A DNA stretch of 64,000 nt from Asterias amurensis (GCF_032118995.1 NC_092665.1:16760012-16824011), one strand, 5' to 3'; shown: positions 38,001 to 45,903, counted from the first letter of the stretch. Numbers and translations: made by a program. The notes: generated by a model not told the origin, from the sequence alone.

Positions 38001-41000
38001 TCCATGTAAATATTTGTGTGTTTTAAATTTTGTTTTCCTGCACTAAGTTTTGCTGCCAGTTGTATTAGAAAAAACGCATGTCGAGGACGACATTTTTTAG
38101 TAAGGGGAATAATGTGACGGGCAGAAAAACGTGTGTAAAACGTATTTTTTATGCTTCTTTGTTGACTTAATATATTCATTTATTCACACTTTAAACTCCG
38201 GTTCAAGCGCCCCCAGCGGTGGCTTTATTTTCAAATTTATCAATTCGGGTCATTCTATACTTTGATGTCGGGAGAATAACAACTGTCAACTTCTTGTTCT
38301 TCTCCGACAGGTAATGATCTTTTCTCTTTATTTATTTCACATTTCCCCTTTATCATAAATTGCATTTTACCTTCATACAATACCTTGCATTTATACTTGT
38401 TTTATACATTTTGCTTAGATTTATAGCCACTTTTTAATGTTGTTTTGGCAAGATTCAGAATTGAGATTCGGCAATCAGGAGTTCCGCCCTTTTTCAGAAC
38501 TTAGTTTCATTAACCTTTCTTTATTTATTATACATGAGTTTGAGTAATTAGAAAGAGATATTTGAGCTCTTGATGAGTAATATTTCTTTAGGTATATTTG
38601 CACAGTTTGCAAGGTTTATTTAATTGAATATTTGGGCTTTTCCAAGATGGCGGACGCCATAAAGGTTTTGGCGGGAACCTGCCAGAGGAAATACTGTTTT
38701 GTATTAATTCTTTCTTTAATGTTGCCATCCAACTACAATCGCTATTTGATGGCCTTAGTTAGTAATCGCTTAGACATTAATGTATATTTTCTAGCGATGT
38801 GTCTTTTTCTAATTGTTTAATTCCGGGGCTGAGAGAAACCCGCCCCGTTTGTGGATTTATAGTTGCCTTATTCTTTGAATAACTCGTAGGCATAAGCACT
38901 GTATATATTAACGTTTATTTTATTGCCATGTTATTGTTTCTCATTTAATATTATTGGATTCTATACTTGGATGTCGGGAGAATAACAACTGTCAACTTCT
39001 TGTTCTTCTCCGACAGATTATGAATAAAGCCCAGAGGCCAGAGAACTAAGATATGTTTCCACTTTAAAATCTTTCATTTAAACCGGTCACATTCACTTCC
39101 AATACTGTTGGTTTTTACTGTACTATAGCTGAGAGAGTAAAGCAGGGGTTTTTAAATCCTAACAGTGTGTACAAAAAAAGCAGTCACCCAACCTTCAATA
39201 TCCATTGAATGGGTTTTGAGGCATCGCATGGTGAGGTCTAAGCATTGAGTGGTTTTAGTCTATTTGCTTAGCATGGAGGAAGAATCAAGTTTCCTATACC
39301 ATGTATATGTAATCATAGAGCTTGGGTCCTCCCTCTATGATGTAATCTACTCAGTAGGGTAAAAAGCAAAGACAATTTCGAATTCAAAGAGCAAATCAAC
39401 ACAGCAAAGTAAATAAATACACAGCATTAAAATGCGACCTAAATATTCATACATACATGTAAGTTACAGTTAGTTACATAACACTCAAGTAAATATTGAC
39501 TGGAGAATTGCTGGTCACACAGCATTACTTATTCAACCCATAGAGCTACAGCATCACCTCCATGGATCAATCCTAGCTCTATGCTTCATGATTCAACATG
39601 GCATGGCAATTCACTATGAACATTCACACGTCACATGTTTGCACCCATTACATCATCCTCGCTCTATGGTTACATAAGTACAGGAGTCAACCACATGGTT
39701 AGTGCATTGGTTAGCGGCAAGAGACAATCTTATACTATAGGCCTACAATGACAAAGCATTATTATAGCAAAGGACCATAGAGTATCCACTGTCCCTCACA
39801 AAACTAACATCTTCAACCCAACTGTTCATCTTGGATAGTAGTATGGATATATCATTGGCTGTTTGTGGTCCTAAAATTAAACACTTAACAGAATGAAAGG
39901 TGTGCTATGCAGTTGAATGATTTGTGTACACACCAGTGCAGAAATGACCAGTGCATTTGGTGGAGTATTGTTCCTCGTTTATAAAGGAACTGAGAAACAC
40001 TTTATATATTATATATTGCATTTTGTTTTCAGGGTCTACTTAAAAATGCACACCAAATTTGTGTGAAATATTTGTATGTGTTGACTCTTTACTGATCTGT
40101 TTGATAAATCAGTTAATTACAATGTCAACAAGTGTCAAAGGTCAAGAGATAGGTTTCATAAGAAAGGAGTGGTGAGATTTTAAAAAGGCATTGCGCACTA
40201 AAACTATGCTCAACTTTACCCAGAAGTTGAGTGCTACAGTATGCATAACAATGCAAAACTTGACCTTTTATTCTTGATTTGGCAAACGTGAGAAATATTT
40301 CATTTATAAGTATCTATAGCTGCTTGGTAAGATTTACAAGATAGCCAGTGGGTTAGTAAACTCAGTAAGTGCCTTTTTGAAGCATGAATTTTCTGGGGTT
40401 TTGTTTCCTAGGGATTGTTGGGAGTGTGAAAAACCAATTTTGGCAAATTAAGCCAAAGTCCTTCCAATCAAACTTTTTTAGAGTTGTATTAAGGAAACTA
40501 AATAAAAAAAATTGTTTCCCATATTGTAATCAATTCTAAATTTGGTGTGTTTTAAAATTAATGTAAAGCAAATGATATTCTTGGTTAATATTTGTTAAAC
40601 ATTGCTTTGTCATAGCAAGCAGTTAAATTGTAAAAACTGTCACCAGAAAGAAACAATTTCTATTTCATACTCACTGGTTTGGGGTTGTTGATGACGCCAG
40701 TATTGTAACCAAACTGTAGAGATGAACCAAGTACAGCGGAACATGTTGCAAAAACAAGAGGTGCTGTCAAGGATTCCTGAAAGAAAATTATATGTGTAGA
40801 TGTTACAAATGATTCAATTCACAAACAGAATATAAACTGATTCCAACATTTTTTATACTGGGATCAATCAATTTGGATCTCAGACAACTTGTCAAATTTT
40901 GTTGTTCTATATGTAAATTTGTATACACAGTGTTTTTTGTTTTAATGTGGTTCCTTATTGTTTGCAATTGTTGGCCTGTAGCATGTGTAGTAGGTACAAG

Positions 41001-41507
41001 CATGTACAAGCTTCAAATCACAACCAGGGACCCCAGAAAAAGATCCCCGCTGAAAATTCTTATGAAACAATTGCCAAATACGTTCGGACATTATGAGCCC
41101 ATCCGGCCGGCCCGCCGACTCAATCACATTGGGGGGATTGGTCCGAACTTCCCTACCACTGCCAGCATCACCGGCCATAGAGAACGGACAAGGACAAGGA
41201 CAAGGTCCACGTGTGTGTGAATGAAAACTCAAGTCGTCGGAGCCCCTCATCAACTCAATCAAAAAGAGACAAGAAAAGCTGATGTCAAACAAAATAAAGA
41301 AAAGAGAACTTAAAACAGTACCTGTTTAACGGTATGCGAGTCGTGTGCTTCATTTTCAAGCCCGTTCTTCTCATTCACTGAGGGTTTTGATTCCATGACG
41401 TTCTCCCCTTTTTTGCCGTCCATTCTTGAGCGTGTTTTATCTTCATCTACGATACTACTACTAGCGGCGGTTGTGGACCATTGATCTCCAGACGTTGACC
41501 CGTACAT
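23085..41507 (-). CDS. SLC2A (GLUT) family facilitative sugar transporter, paralogue 2
   Basis: Twelve exons give 553 aa: 41507-41322, 40776-40675, 28615-28455, 27895-27771, 26970-26830, 26014-25877, 25548-25361, 24871-24761, 24540-24439, 24288-24213, 24025-23898, 23288-23085. Residue marks: a long polar N-terminus (1-62), [10 protein letters not shown] (83-92), GRKG (149-152), [10 protein letters not shown] (198-207), PESPRY (266-271), a charged cytoplasmic loop with EIAEMRRE (298-305), QQLSGINA (340-347), DRSGRR (389-394), GPGSIPW with the tryptophan retained (442-448), VPETK (512-516). It is a 12-helix hexose facilitator, closer in the central loop and the PIPW region to GLUT1-type proteins than the plus-strand paralogue. 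The intron after exon 10 starts with GC (CCAG|GCAAGT). Intron 2 (12,059 bp) contains a Ty3/gypsy insertion. It lies tail-to-tail with the first transporter. Confidence 0.93.
24985..25140 (-). mobile_element. tRNA-derived SINE
   Basis: Minus-strand head GGGTTGCTCAGTGGTTTCTG (A-box type) and B-box GGTTGGAATCCCACC, followed by an AACCCC-rich body. A clearly related copy lies at 48,465-48,620, so this is a SINE family and not a single tRNA gene. It is in intron 7 of the minus-strand transporter. Confidence 0.65.
26109..26241. mobile_element. MITE with 24-bp inverted repeats
   Basis: The left end GTGTGGGATTTGCTTGAATT is matched on the right by the complement AATTCAAGCAAATTCCACAC, with only one mismatch over 24 bp. 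Total length is 133 bp with no coding potential. It sits in intron 5 of the minus-strand transporter. Confidence 0.8.
26601..26812. mobile_element. Palindromic MITE, TAAGC-rich family
   Basis: A second copy of the family seen at 16,737. The left end is GGGCCCAATTTCATTAAG, the right end the complement of AGCTTTATGAAATTGGG, with TAAGCA words and ACCGGCCAAAACTAC inside. Confidence 0.6.
27640..27765 (+). repeat. GATGTTTTGTTTG-type tandem repeat
   Basis: Imperfect tandem copies of a TTTTGTTTGTGATG-like word end within a few bases of the donor of exon 4 of the minus-strand transporter (exon ends at 27,771). On the transcribed strand this is an A/C-rich run (AAACAAAACATCCC) directly after the 5' splice site. 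Confidence 0.8.
29425..29565 (+). repeat. Interspersed ~140-bp repeat, copy 1
   Basis: Reads CTCTTGAAGGGCCACAGCGA, then TTTCCCTTTGGTG, then AAGCACAGGGTTCCATTGCA. Related copies lie at 52,618-52,775 (same orientation) and at 49,470-49,610 and 50,270-50,435 (opposite orientation). Four copies in 64 kb point to an abundant dispersed family. No terminal structure is evident. Confidence 0.65.
29950..30655 (+). other. Intron-like segment between duplicated LTR modules
   Basis: The first 59-bp module ends CCGACAG|GTAATG, a good donor. The second ends in a pyrimidine-rich TTGTTCTTCTCCGACAG|ATT, a good acceptor. Removing 706 bp by splicing gives the same product as recombination between the repeats. 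Each module can also fold: GTCGGGAGAA against TTCTCCGAC. The same arrangement is in the 3' LTR at 38,311-39,016. Splicing is not shown by the sequence alone. Confidence 0.4.
30286..30459 (+). CDS. Small ORF in the LTR, doubtful
   Basis: An ATG in an excellent context (CAAGATGG) overlaps a YY1-like AAGATGGCGG and opens 57 codons beginning [10 protein letters not shown] with a hydrophobic C-terminal half. The 3' LTR has the same frame at 38,647-38,820. No family is recognised. It may be a chance frame created by a promoter motif. Confidence 0.2.
   Translation: MADAIKVLAGTCQRKYCFVLILSLMLPSNYNRYLMALVSNRLDINVYFLAMCLFLIV
30734..30749 (+). promoter_or_regulatory. Putative primer-binding site
   Basis: TGGTGGAGAATCCGGT starts three bases after the 5' LTR. 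It begins with TGG, as needed to pair with the CCA end of a tRNA. The matching tRNA was not identified. Confidence 0.5.
30830..31385 (+). repeat. Repeats in the retrotransposon leader
   Basis: Two kinds are present. From 30,895 to 31,075 a degenerate ACACCAATCGCCCGG word recurs about every 20-25 bases. From 31,190 a 92-98 bp segment beginning GAACCATGGTTGACTC is repeated once from 31,288 (GAACAATGGTTGACTC), sharing CACACCTGAACAATTACAG. They lie between the 5' LTR and gag in the untranslated leader, where packaging or initiation signals would be expected. Confidence 0.75.
32164..33576 (+). CDS. Retrotransposon Gag (capsid/nucleocapsid)
   Basis: 470 aa from the ATG in AGCATGGCAAAC; the frame is open further upstream but only from a non-ATG codon. 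The first ~170 residues are proline-, serine- and glutamine-rich and look disordered. The middle part (about 175-340) has the charged, helical composition of Ty3-type capsid, including [10 protein letters not shown] and [10 protein letters not shown]. Near the end is a single CCHC zinc knuckle, [14 protein letters not shown] (33,469-33,510), for RNA binding. The slippery T TTA AAC follows 11 bases after the knuckle, so most ribosomes would make Gag and a minority Gag-Pol. The product would form cytoplasmic virus-like particles. Confidence 0.9.
   Translation: MANSNNDEYPMLSPTTFRGDHPPHLTPQRPPPSPTQRRPRRHPTSLPEEFLDDLVQLRRQVSQNFNFTMQQQPQQQQQEQVRTSPTPATTASLPRRSSPSYTEQLRQHERPNSPFHRSPSEHRNPLTTRTTTPRRSPTSFMGVPPTSHRVGQSSSQLTSQHLQLMPSHQVKHIPTFTGQEKTLSIDDWVRDASYLIDTTAIPVHLQFSTIVRYLGGSARKLILNLPLELQTPKDAFAELKAQFSDILSGGDPLAEFYERTRRQNESPSIYAVELEATLRTTEERMNRSISPSDRNRMLTQQFMRGVKDDRVTQRLAPMKPREMTFRDLQAELRLIERENRMDAALHPRLTKQQTSQPPKPQLQSSQPPSSSEQKASLLRPEQQVESCKRPEYDPLLMQDVIMQMQHLTQEVDNISRRRRAPQPNLNHTAKNGVYICYNCGKEGHIARGCRSEPLNYQGPRSQGKPSEANR
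33519..37754 (+). CDS. Retrotransposon Pol (protease, RT, RNase H, integrase)
   Basis: The frame is open for 1411 codons and starts right after a stop at 33,516, so it is entered by -1 frameshifting from gag and needs no ATG. In order: a Ser/Pro linker; aspartic protease with LIDSGS (33,759 on); reverse transcriptase with [12 protein letters not shown] and YLDD (~35,158); RNase H with TDASG (~35,644) and TDNN (~35,847); integrase with the His/Cys zinc domain (HDDIGH..CVKCKRC, 36,504-36,620) and the D,D-35-E triad in IDYL (~36,703), HSDQG (~36,876) and NGQTERFN (~36,979). All key catalytic residues are present and no frame break is seen. The C-terminal tail is basic. No chromodomain or envelope is recognised. 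Confidence 0.95.
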   Translation, partial: AFKLPRPTVTGQTVRGQQINRPSPSVSSSLSPSLSPSLPPSLSYSISPSVSPSYNINSTEHQKLIGPHNEEIIDILGKKCRALIDSGSQITSVTKDLWLSHPSLKDLQLTSADVRIEGASGSAVPYLGVIPITIEVMGFVYRDVPAFVVPTDPYRAEVPVLIGTNVIRASKNHQQQVRGKRFMELVERESTAWHTAYINTTTSNNFNHSGKMGYAKYTGSHRRCIPAGEEVDIICQSPPNPSGNSYTAIVEGIQNSHISCLRIGSIVTDIGPDRRVPVKVCNITKKPITITRNCKLAQVSYVIKVENPQQALLQTPTEETHNTQDHTIGRVNSITEQLEQVIPALDLSNSVLEDDIQLSKLTNLLQKHNDIFSKSSLDFGHTTTVKHCIPLIDDKPVRLPHRRIPPNQYQAVREHLKGMEDADVIRKSCSPYASPLVIAHKKDGSLRICIDYRQLNNKTTRDAYPLPRIEEALDALGKATLFTTLDLTSGYWQVEMDEKDKPKTAFTTPMGLYECNRMPFGLQNAPATFQRLMTMCLSELNYSTCLLYLDDIIVFSSSFDQHIERLDEVFSCLRQHGLKLKPQKCNLLQKEVKYLGHIVSSEGIATDQEKISQVRDWATPTNRKELQRFLGFTGYYRRYVKDYAKIVAPLYKLTAGNPKQRKNKIPHLKAPPYIWTDEGQAAFNLLKELMVSSPILGYADYSKPFLLQTDASGVGLGAVLSQIQDGQEKVIAYVSRGLNQAESRYPAHKLEFLALKWAVTDKLRDYLLGSTFTVLTDNNPLLYVTTSAKLDATGQRWVAALSQFSFTVKYKPGKNNAVADALSRKQHPELKQPVSFNTQPPAMTTPVSINTESFEITPDVVQAICNGHPPTGYPFIEPPVAQCGVTTRHQAKLLKPEKPLAENDELPRLSTKQVALSQRDDQDISRVVWFLEQKHRPDFAQRSRETPECLIYIRQWNKLVLRNDVLYRTREATDGTVSYQLVLPKCYRTTAMSGLHDDIGHMGYDRTLDMIRSRFFWPRMAQDVKEWCVKCKRCCLRKTSPSKVRAPLVSISTTEPLELVCIDYLKLERSKGGFENVLVITDHFTKYAQAFPTHDQKAETVAKVIWEKFIQHYGFPTRIHSDQGRNFESQLIQELCKVSGIKKSRTTPYHPQGNGQTERFNHTLLNMLGTLEDNQKKDWKNYVGVMAHAYNATRHDTTGYAPFYLMFGRHPNLPIDLMFGLDTRHTDDQPDYDDYVEKMKERLIFSYDVASKSSKQAKKKQKRMYDRKTKASPLQPGDRVLVQVKHFEGTHKIADRWESSPYTIITKYDNTPVYKVVSLSDGKERTIHRNLLTPCVFLPVDQETDEETTEDNNTSNKTTEEPKTIATCNLHLKSHSSSDIYSAKVEKGRQLWERWKSPKMAMARKRMGLNY
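33522..33567 (+). promoter_or_regulatory. -1 ribosomal frameshift signal (gag-pol)
   Basis: The heptamer T TTA AAC (33,522-33,528) is in the gag frame in the exact X XXY YYZ register. Six bases downstream, a stem forms from GGCC (33,535-33,538) with GGCC (33,564-33,567) and ACGGT (33,540-33,544) with ACCGT (33,555-33,559). The pol frame is closed by TGA at 33,516 and open from the next codon, so slippage here is the earliest possible entry to pol. Confidence 0.88.
38102..38109 (+). promoter_or_regulatory. Polypurine tract
   Basis: AAGGGGAA lies three bases upstream of the 3' LTR, the usual position of the plus-strand primer of LTR retroelements. Confidence 0.7.
38113..39091 (+). repeat. 3' LTR
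   Basis: 979 bp, no difference from the 5' LTR noticed in a line-by-line comparison, including the duplicated 59-bp module, the small ORF and the AATAAA. It is followed directly by TTCA, matching the four bases before the 5' LTR. Confidence 0.93.
39092..40674. other. Remainder of intron 2 of the minus-strand transporter
   Basis: About 1.6 kb of unique-looking AT-rich DNA between the retrotransposon and exon 2 of the minus-strand gene. I see no exon, RNA gene or repeat with clear ends. Confidence 0.5.
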
Positions 41508-41565
41508 TTATCACTGAGCACGGCGGGCAGAACGGAAGATGATGCGTGACTCCGCTGAAAAACCA

Positions 41566-41575
41566 TCACGTGTCA
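41566..41575. promoter_or_regulatory. E-box upstream of minus-strand transporter
   Basis: A palindromic CACGTG lies about 60 bp upstream of the ATG of the minus-strand SLC2A gene. CACGTG boxes bind bHLH-zip factors such as USF, MYC/MAX or MITF types. Its use here is inference from position only. Confidence 0.3.
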
Positions 41576-41744
41576 GTGTGTTTGGTTTGATAACATAGCG
41601 CTAGGTTCAAAGGTCAGCATAGACTTGGCACAAGGCGTCAGTGATCGATGGTGTGCGCCCTCATATGGTACGATTTAACCAATCGTTTACTACAGCAAAT
41701 CAGGGGGTAGACTGGGGCTCCTGTCATTGTTCAGGCTAACCAGG

Positions 41745-43212
41745 GGATGACTTTGTATGGAGGTGCCTTTATATGGGGGTGACTTTATAAGGGCGTGACT
41801 TTGTAAGGGGGTGACTTTGTAAGGGGATGACTTTGTAAGGGGGTGACTTTGTGAGGGGGTGACTTTGTAAGGGGGTGACTTTGTAAGGGGTGACTTTGTC
41901 AGGGGGTGACTTGGTAAGGGGTGACTTTGTAAGGGGGTGACTTTGTAAGGGGGTGACTTTGTAAGGGGGTGACTTTGTAAGGGGGTGACTTGGTAAGGGG
42001 TGACTTTGTAAGGGGGTGACTTTGTCAGGGGGTGACTTTGTAAGGGGGTGACTTTGTAAGGGGGTGACTTTGTAAGGGGGTGACTTTGTAAGGGGTGACT
42101 TTGTAAGGGGTGACTTTGTAAGGGGTGACTTTATAAGGGGTGACTTTGTAAGGGGTGACTTTGTAAGGGGGTGACTTTGTAAGGGGGTGACTTTGTAAGG
42201 GGGTGACTTTGTAAGGGGTGACTTTGTAAGGGGGCGACTTTGTAAGGGGGTAACTTTGTAAGGGGTGACTTTGTAAGGGGGCGACTTTGTAAGGGGGCGA
42301 CTTTGTAAGGGGGTGACTTTGTAAGGGGGCGACTTTGTAAGGGGGCGACTTTGTAAGGGGGTGACTTTGTAAGGGGGTGACTTTGTAAGGGGGTGACTTT
42401 GTAAGGGGTGACTTTGTAAGGGGTGACTTTGTAAGGGGTGACTTTGTAAGGGGTGACTTTGTAAGGGGTGACTTTGTAAGGGGTGACTTTGTCAAGGGGT
42501 GACTTTGTAAGGGGGTGACTTTGTAAGGGGGTGACTTTGTAAGGGGTGACTTTGTAAGGGGTGACTTTGTAAGGGGTGACTTTGTAAGGGGGTGACTTTG
42601 TAAGGGGGTGACTTTGTAAGGGGGTGACTTTGTAAGGGGTGACTTTGTAAGGGGTGACTTTGTAAGGGGTGACTTTGTAAGGGGTGACTTTGTAAGGGGG
42701 TGACTTTGTAAGGGGGTGACTTTGTAAGGGGGTGACTTTGTAAGGGGTGACTTTGTAAGGGGTGACTTTGTAAGGGGTGACTTTGTAAGGGGTGACTTTG
42801 TAAGGGGTGACTTTGTAAGGGGTGACTTTGTAAGGGGTGACTTTGTAAGGGGCGACTTTGTAAGGGGCGACTTTGTAAGGGGGTGACTTTGTAAGGGGTG
42901 ACTTTGTAAGGGGGCGACTTTGTAAGGGGGTGACTTTGTAAAGGGGGTGACTTTGTAAGGGGTGACTTTGTAAGGGGTGACTTTGTAAGGGGTGACTTTG
43001 TAAGGGGTGACTTTGTAAGGGGGTGACTTTGTAAGGGGTGACTTTGTAAGGGGGTGACTTTGTAAGGGGTGACTTTGTAAGGGGGCGACTTTGTAAGGGG
43101 TGACTTTGTAAGGGGGTGACTTTGTAAGGGGTGACTTTGTAAGGGGTGACTTTGTAAGGGGTGACTTTGTAAGGGGTGACTTTGTAAGGGGGTGACTTTG
43201 TCAGGGGGTGAT
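41745..43212. repeat. G-rich minisatellite, 15-16 bp unit
   Basis: Roughly 90-95 head-to-tail copies of AGGGGTGACTTTGTA with four or five Gs; occasional units carry GCGACT, GTCAGG or GTGAGG variants. Long open frames on the minus strand (LTKSP, YKVTP and LQSHP pentamers) are repeat translation. The array begins about 240 bp upstream of the first exon of the minus-strand transporter, where it could affect promoter chromatin. Confidence 0.95.
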
Positions 43213-43263
43213 GTGGTGATTGGCGATTGGTTACGTAATAAATAATCAGTCAGGCATGACGGC

Positions 43264-44190
43264 ATGAGTGGCCAGCTCCCAAGCTGGCCACGAGGCCGTC
43301 AGTCTGAATCCTGCACCCAAGCTGAGCGTCCACCGTGTCATTTCTTCCTAGTGCCGGACTCCTCCACTCACCCCTTGTACGCCAATACAACATTGGCGAC
43401 GAGGATTAATCTTCAAGTTGCGTGTTTTTTTCCAGTGAGCTACTTCAAGATATTATGTAAAGTATAAATATAGGGTAGAAATAACTTTTAAACAGCAAAT
43501 TGTCACCCTTTTATTTTTACTTTTGTTATTCCCATAATATAAATTTACCATCATTTGAGACGTAGGCCTAGGCCACGTGTTTCAACTGTCGCGGCCACTT
43601 CATTTGTTCTGGCGTAATTTAATTTTACATTTACGCTTCTGCCGAAATTTACGGGAAGCGTTTAAAATTCTCTTTAAATTAACGAATCTCTGGTGAGTTT
43701 CTGTTTATAAAGTATTTTCCGCCCAGATAAGAAGAAATGAAAATGAAAAGTATTCTGTGCATAGAGTGTTACTGTCAAGGAAAGTGGTTGTCCCTCCCAA
43801 CACAGAGATTATTGCCCAGGCCAAATTGTCCAACCCATCAACCAAACAAGTCCTAATCTGGGGCCCAGAAATGTGCTATAAAGGGATTTTAATACCTTAT
43901 GCATTGGTTTCCATGGAAACTGATTCTCGTAACTTAGCTACATGTTTTATATGCATTCGTAACGATAGAAATAGGTATGTACATCTTAGGAAGGGTCACG
44001 TGGTTGGAAGGGCAGAAGAAATTGACTGTGTAATGCCGAATTGTAAACCTAATCTTGATACAGGTAGCTCCCATTCTGCTCCTGGGGAAGTCCGGTGCTC
44101 GCCGGGCGTTCCCGCAGCAGTAGTAGATCCGAGTGAAAGTAGTGGTATTCTTAACAACCAAATTGATTTTCCCTGCAGGGAAGTCCGGTG
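43264..44190 (+). pseudogene. Decayed LTR-retroelement fragment inside the minisatellite
   Basis: ATTGGCGACGAGGATTAA near 43,393 resembles the leader just after the LTR of many gypsy elements. A frame from 43,757 encodes VVVPPNTEIIAQAKLS..RKGHVVGRAEE, which has the layout of the segment after the protease in Ty3/gypsy Pol (compare the [14 protein letters not shown] segment of the intact element here). No RT or integrase follows. The fragment splits the minisatellite into two blocks. GGAAGTCCGGTGC occurs at 44,087 and again at the right junction (44,180). Confidence 0.5.
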
Positions 44191-44382
44191 CCAGGGGGTG
44201 ACTTTGTCAAGGGGTGACTTGTGAGGGGGTGAATTTGTGAGGGGGTGAATTTGTGAGGGGGTGACTTTGTGAGGGGGTGACTTTGTCAGGGGGTGACTTT
44301 GTGAGGGGGTGACTTTGTGAGGGGGTGACTTTGTCAGGGGGTGACTTTGTCAGGGGGTGACTTGGTAAGGGGTGACTTTAAT
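44191..44382. repeat. Second block of the G-rich minisatellite
   Basis: About 12 further copies of the 16-bp unit, mostly of the GGGGGTGACTTTGTGA and TCAGG variants, directly after the retroelement fragment. Confidence 0.9.
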
Positions 44383-45186
44383 CCTATAAGGATCACCTTG
44401 CCCAACTTTCATTAACCACAAACACACATTGACTCCACCATCAAATAAAGACAATGAACAACTAGTTAGAAAGTTTCTTGAAAAAGATTTGTTTGAACAA
44501 AAACACTGTATAGTTATACAACTGTCCCATATAAAATATGATGAACATAATTAAATCAAAATTAAAGGTAAGCACCTTTGCTTTTAAAGAATACACAGAT
44601 TAATAAACAATGTAAAATAACGACCTTTAAACTAAGGTTGCATTTCCAAATGCATTTATAATCTAGTGCATTAATTAATGCAAAATAAAGTCAGATGTTT
44701 GGCATTTATATGTTTCTTATAAATGAACACAAAAATCGCAACATAGGGAGCTGTCATTAATTTTACTGTCATACAAAAAGTATTACGGGGAGAGCGAAGG
44801 AGACCACAACTAAAAAGTTGCGTAAAGAATGTTGATTTTTAATGTGCATTTATTTTGAATTTATTTTTGATGGAGTCTACTTTGGGAAGGGGAGGGGTGT
44901 CCTCAGATATAGAACTCTGTCTGATCAAAAGATCTGAAAATGTTGGATGCTTTGGTCTCTAAATATAAACTATACACTCTAGATACAAAAATATAAATAT
45001 AACAAAACATCTGTTTTCATGCATTTTTCCCCCAGGGTTTAATTAAAACAATTAGAACAATTTTCAACTTGTAAAACTTCAGAAGGCAAAAATGCATCAA
45101 ACGAATAGTTTTACAAAAAAATCCCAGAATGATTAAATATAATGAAATTATATATGAAAATATATAAATAAATAAATATGCCCTAC
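44383..45186. other. No gene recognised
   Basis: AT-rich intergenic or intronic DNA with a few A/T tracts. No exon or repeat with defined ends is seen. Confidence 0.5.
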
Positions 45187-45288
45187 TCTTAGCTCAATCA
45201 TAGAGAGAGGACCACTGAAGGAGTTATAACATCCCAGCATCAAATGAGCAATGATCACTGCCGCCAGCACCAGTTCGTTAACAGCCAT
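45187..45288 (-). CDS. Possible first exon with signal-peptide-like start
   Basis: A minus-strand ATG (GCAACCATGGC, strong context) opens a 34-codon segment beginning MAVNELVLAAVIIAHLML and ending in ..SMIELR. A weak donor (AGA|GTAGGG) follows. The codons are GC-rich in an AT-rich neighbourhood and the peptide looks like a signal sequence or membrane anchor. No later exon was found to the left, where the minisatellite and retroelement fragment lie, so the gene may be broken or the call wrong. Confidence 0.3.
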
Positions 45289-45903
45289 GGTTGCTTCTTT
45301 GCATGCAATACTTAGTTATTTAAAGTATGACCCACTTTCTAAACAAATTCTGAAAAGAATATTTGAACAAATGTCTCCGTTGGTCACAGCTGGTCATTGA
45401 TCAGAGATGGTTCATCATTTACTAGAAATCCTGCCGGTTTAATATAACTTCTTTCTGAAGGTAGGCATCCATAGGAAATTGTTTTATGAAATGAACATTC
45501 AATAGCATGGTTACTCATGACTTGAAAGCATCAACCATGGCCATCCCAGCAAATCGATGGCGGACATTATTATATACAAGGGCAGACAGCCCATGGAAGA
45601 GCAGCTGGCGACGACTAAGGAATAAGTTTAGGTTGACGGTCTGTGGGTTTTTGTTTGAACTCCTTCTGTGGTCCTTTCCCTATGGTTCATTTCACTTGAT
45701 ACTGCAGGTAGACGTTTAAAATGCACAAGATAAAAAAATATATAATTAATATAAACGAATACATCCAACACCACACAAACAGTTAACAATATCAAGTTGC
45801 ATAAAAAAAAGTTATCTAGTAAAAAACTACCACATAAAGCATTGCCTCTGTGGAAAGTATAGCGAGTTGTTCAGAAATCAAACTAACTTTTCTTAAACTT
45901 CCG
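45289..45903. other. 3' flank of the minus-strand unnamed gene
   Basis: No exon is recognised. Part of this is presumably the 3' UTR of the gene whose coding region ends at 45,904. A short frame at 45,507-45,719 on the plus strand has no supporting splice sites or similarity. Confidence 0.45.

Larger units (their letters stand above)
29752..39091 (+). mobile_element. Complete Ty3/gypsy-type LTR retrotransposon
   Basis: The 9,340-bp element has two 979-bp LTRs (TGTGAC..GTCACA), a primer-binding-like TGG start, gag, pol in the order protease-RT-RNase H-integrase, and a purine tract. The flanks repeat TTCA directly (ATTCA if the last A is not counted in the LTR), a target-site duplication. The LTRs look the same wherever I compared them and both reading frames are open, so the insertion is recent by inference and perhaps still competent. 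Integrase downstream of RNase H marks Ty3/gypsy rather than copia. No envelope-like frame is present. It lies antisense within intron 2 of the minus-strand transporter. Confidence 0.95.

Noticed and set aside
37755..38112. Envelope-like third gene of the retrotransposon
   Set aside because: Only about 360 bases separate pol and the 3' LTR, with no open frame or signal peptide.
41745..43212. CRISPR-like array
   Set aside because: Units are contiguous 15-16 bp minisatellite copies with no unique spacers, in a eukaryotic genome.
42025..43265. Long minus-strand open frames of LTKSP/LQSHP pentamers
   Set aside because: They are translation of the 15-16 bp minisatellite; the frame changes whenever a unit gains a G, and there is no unique sequence.
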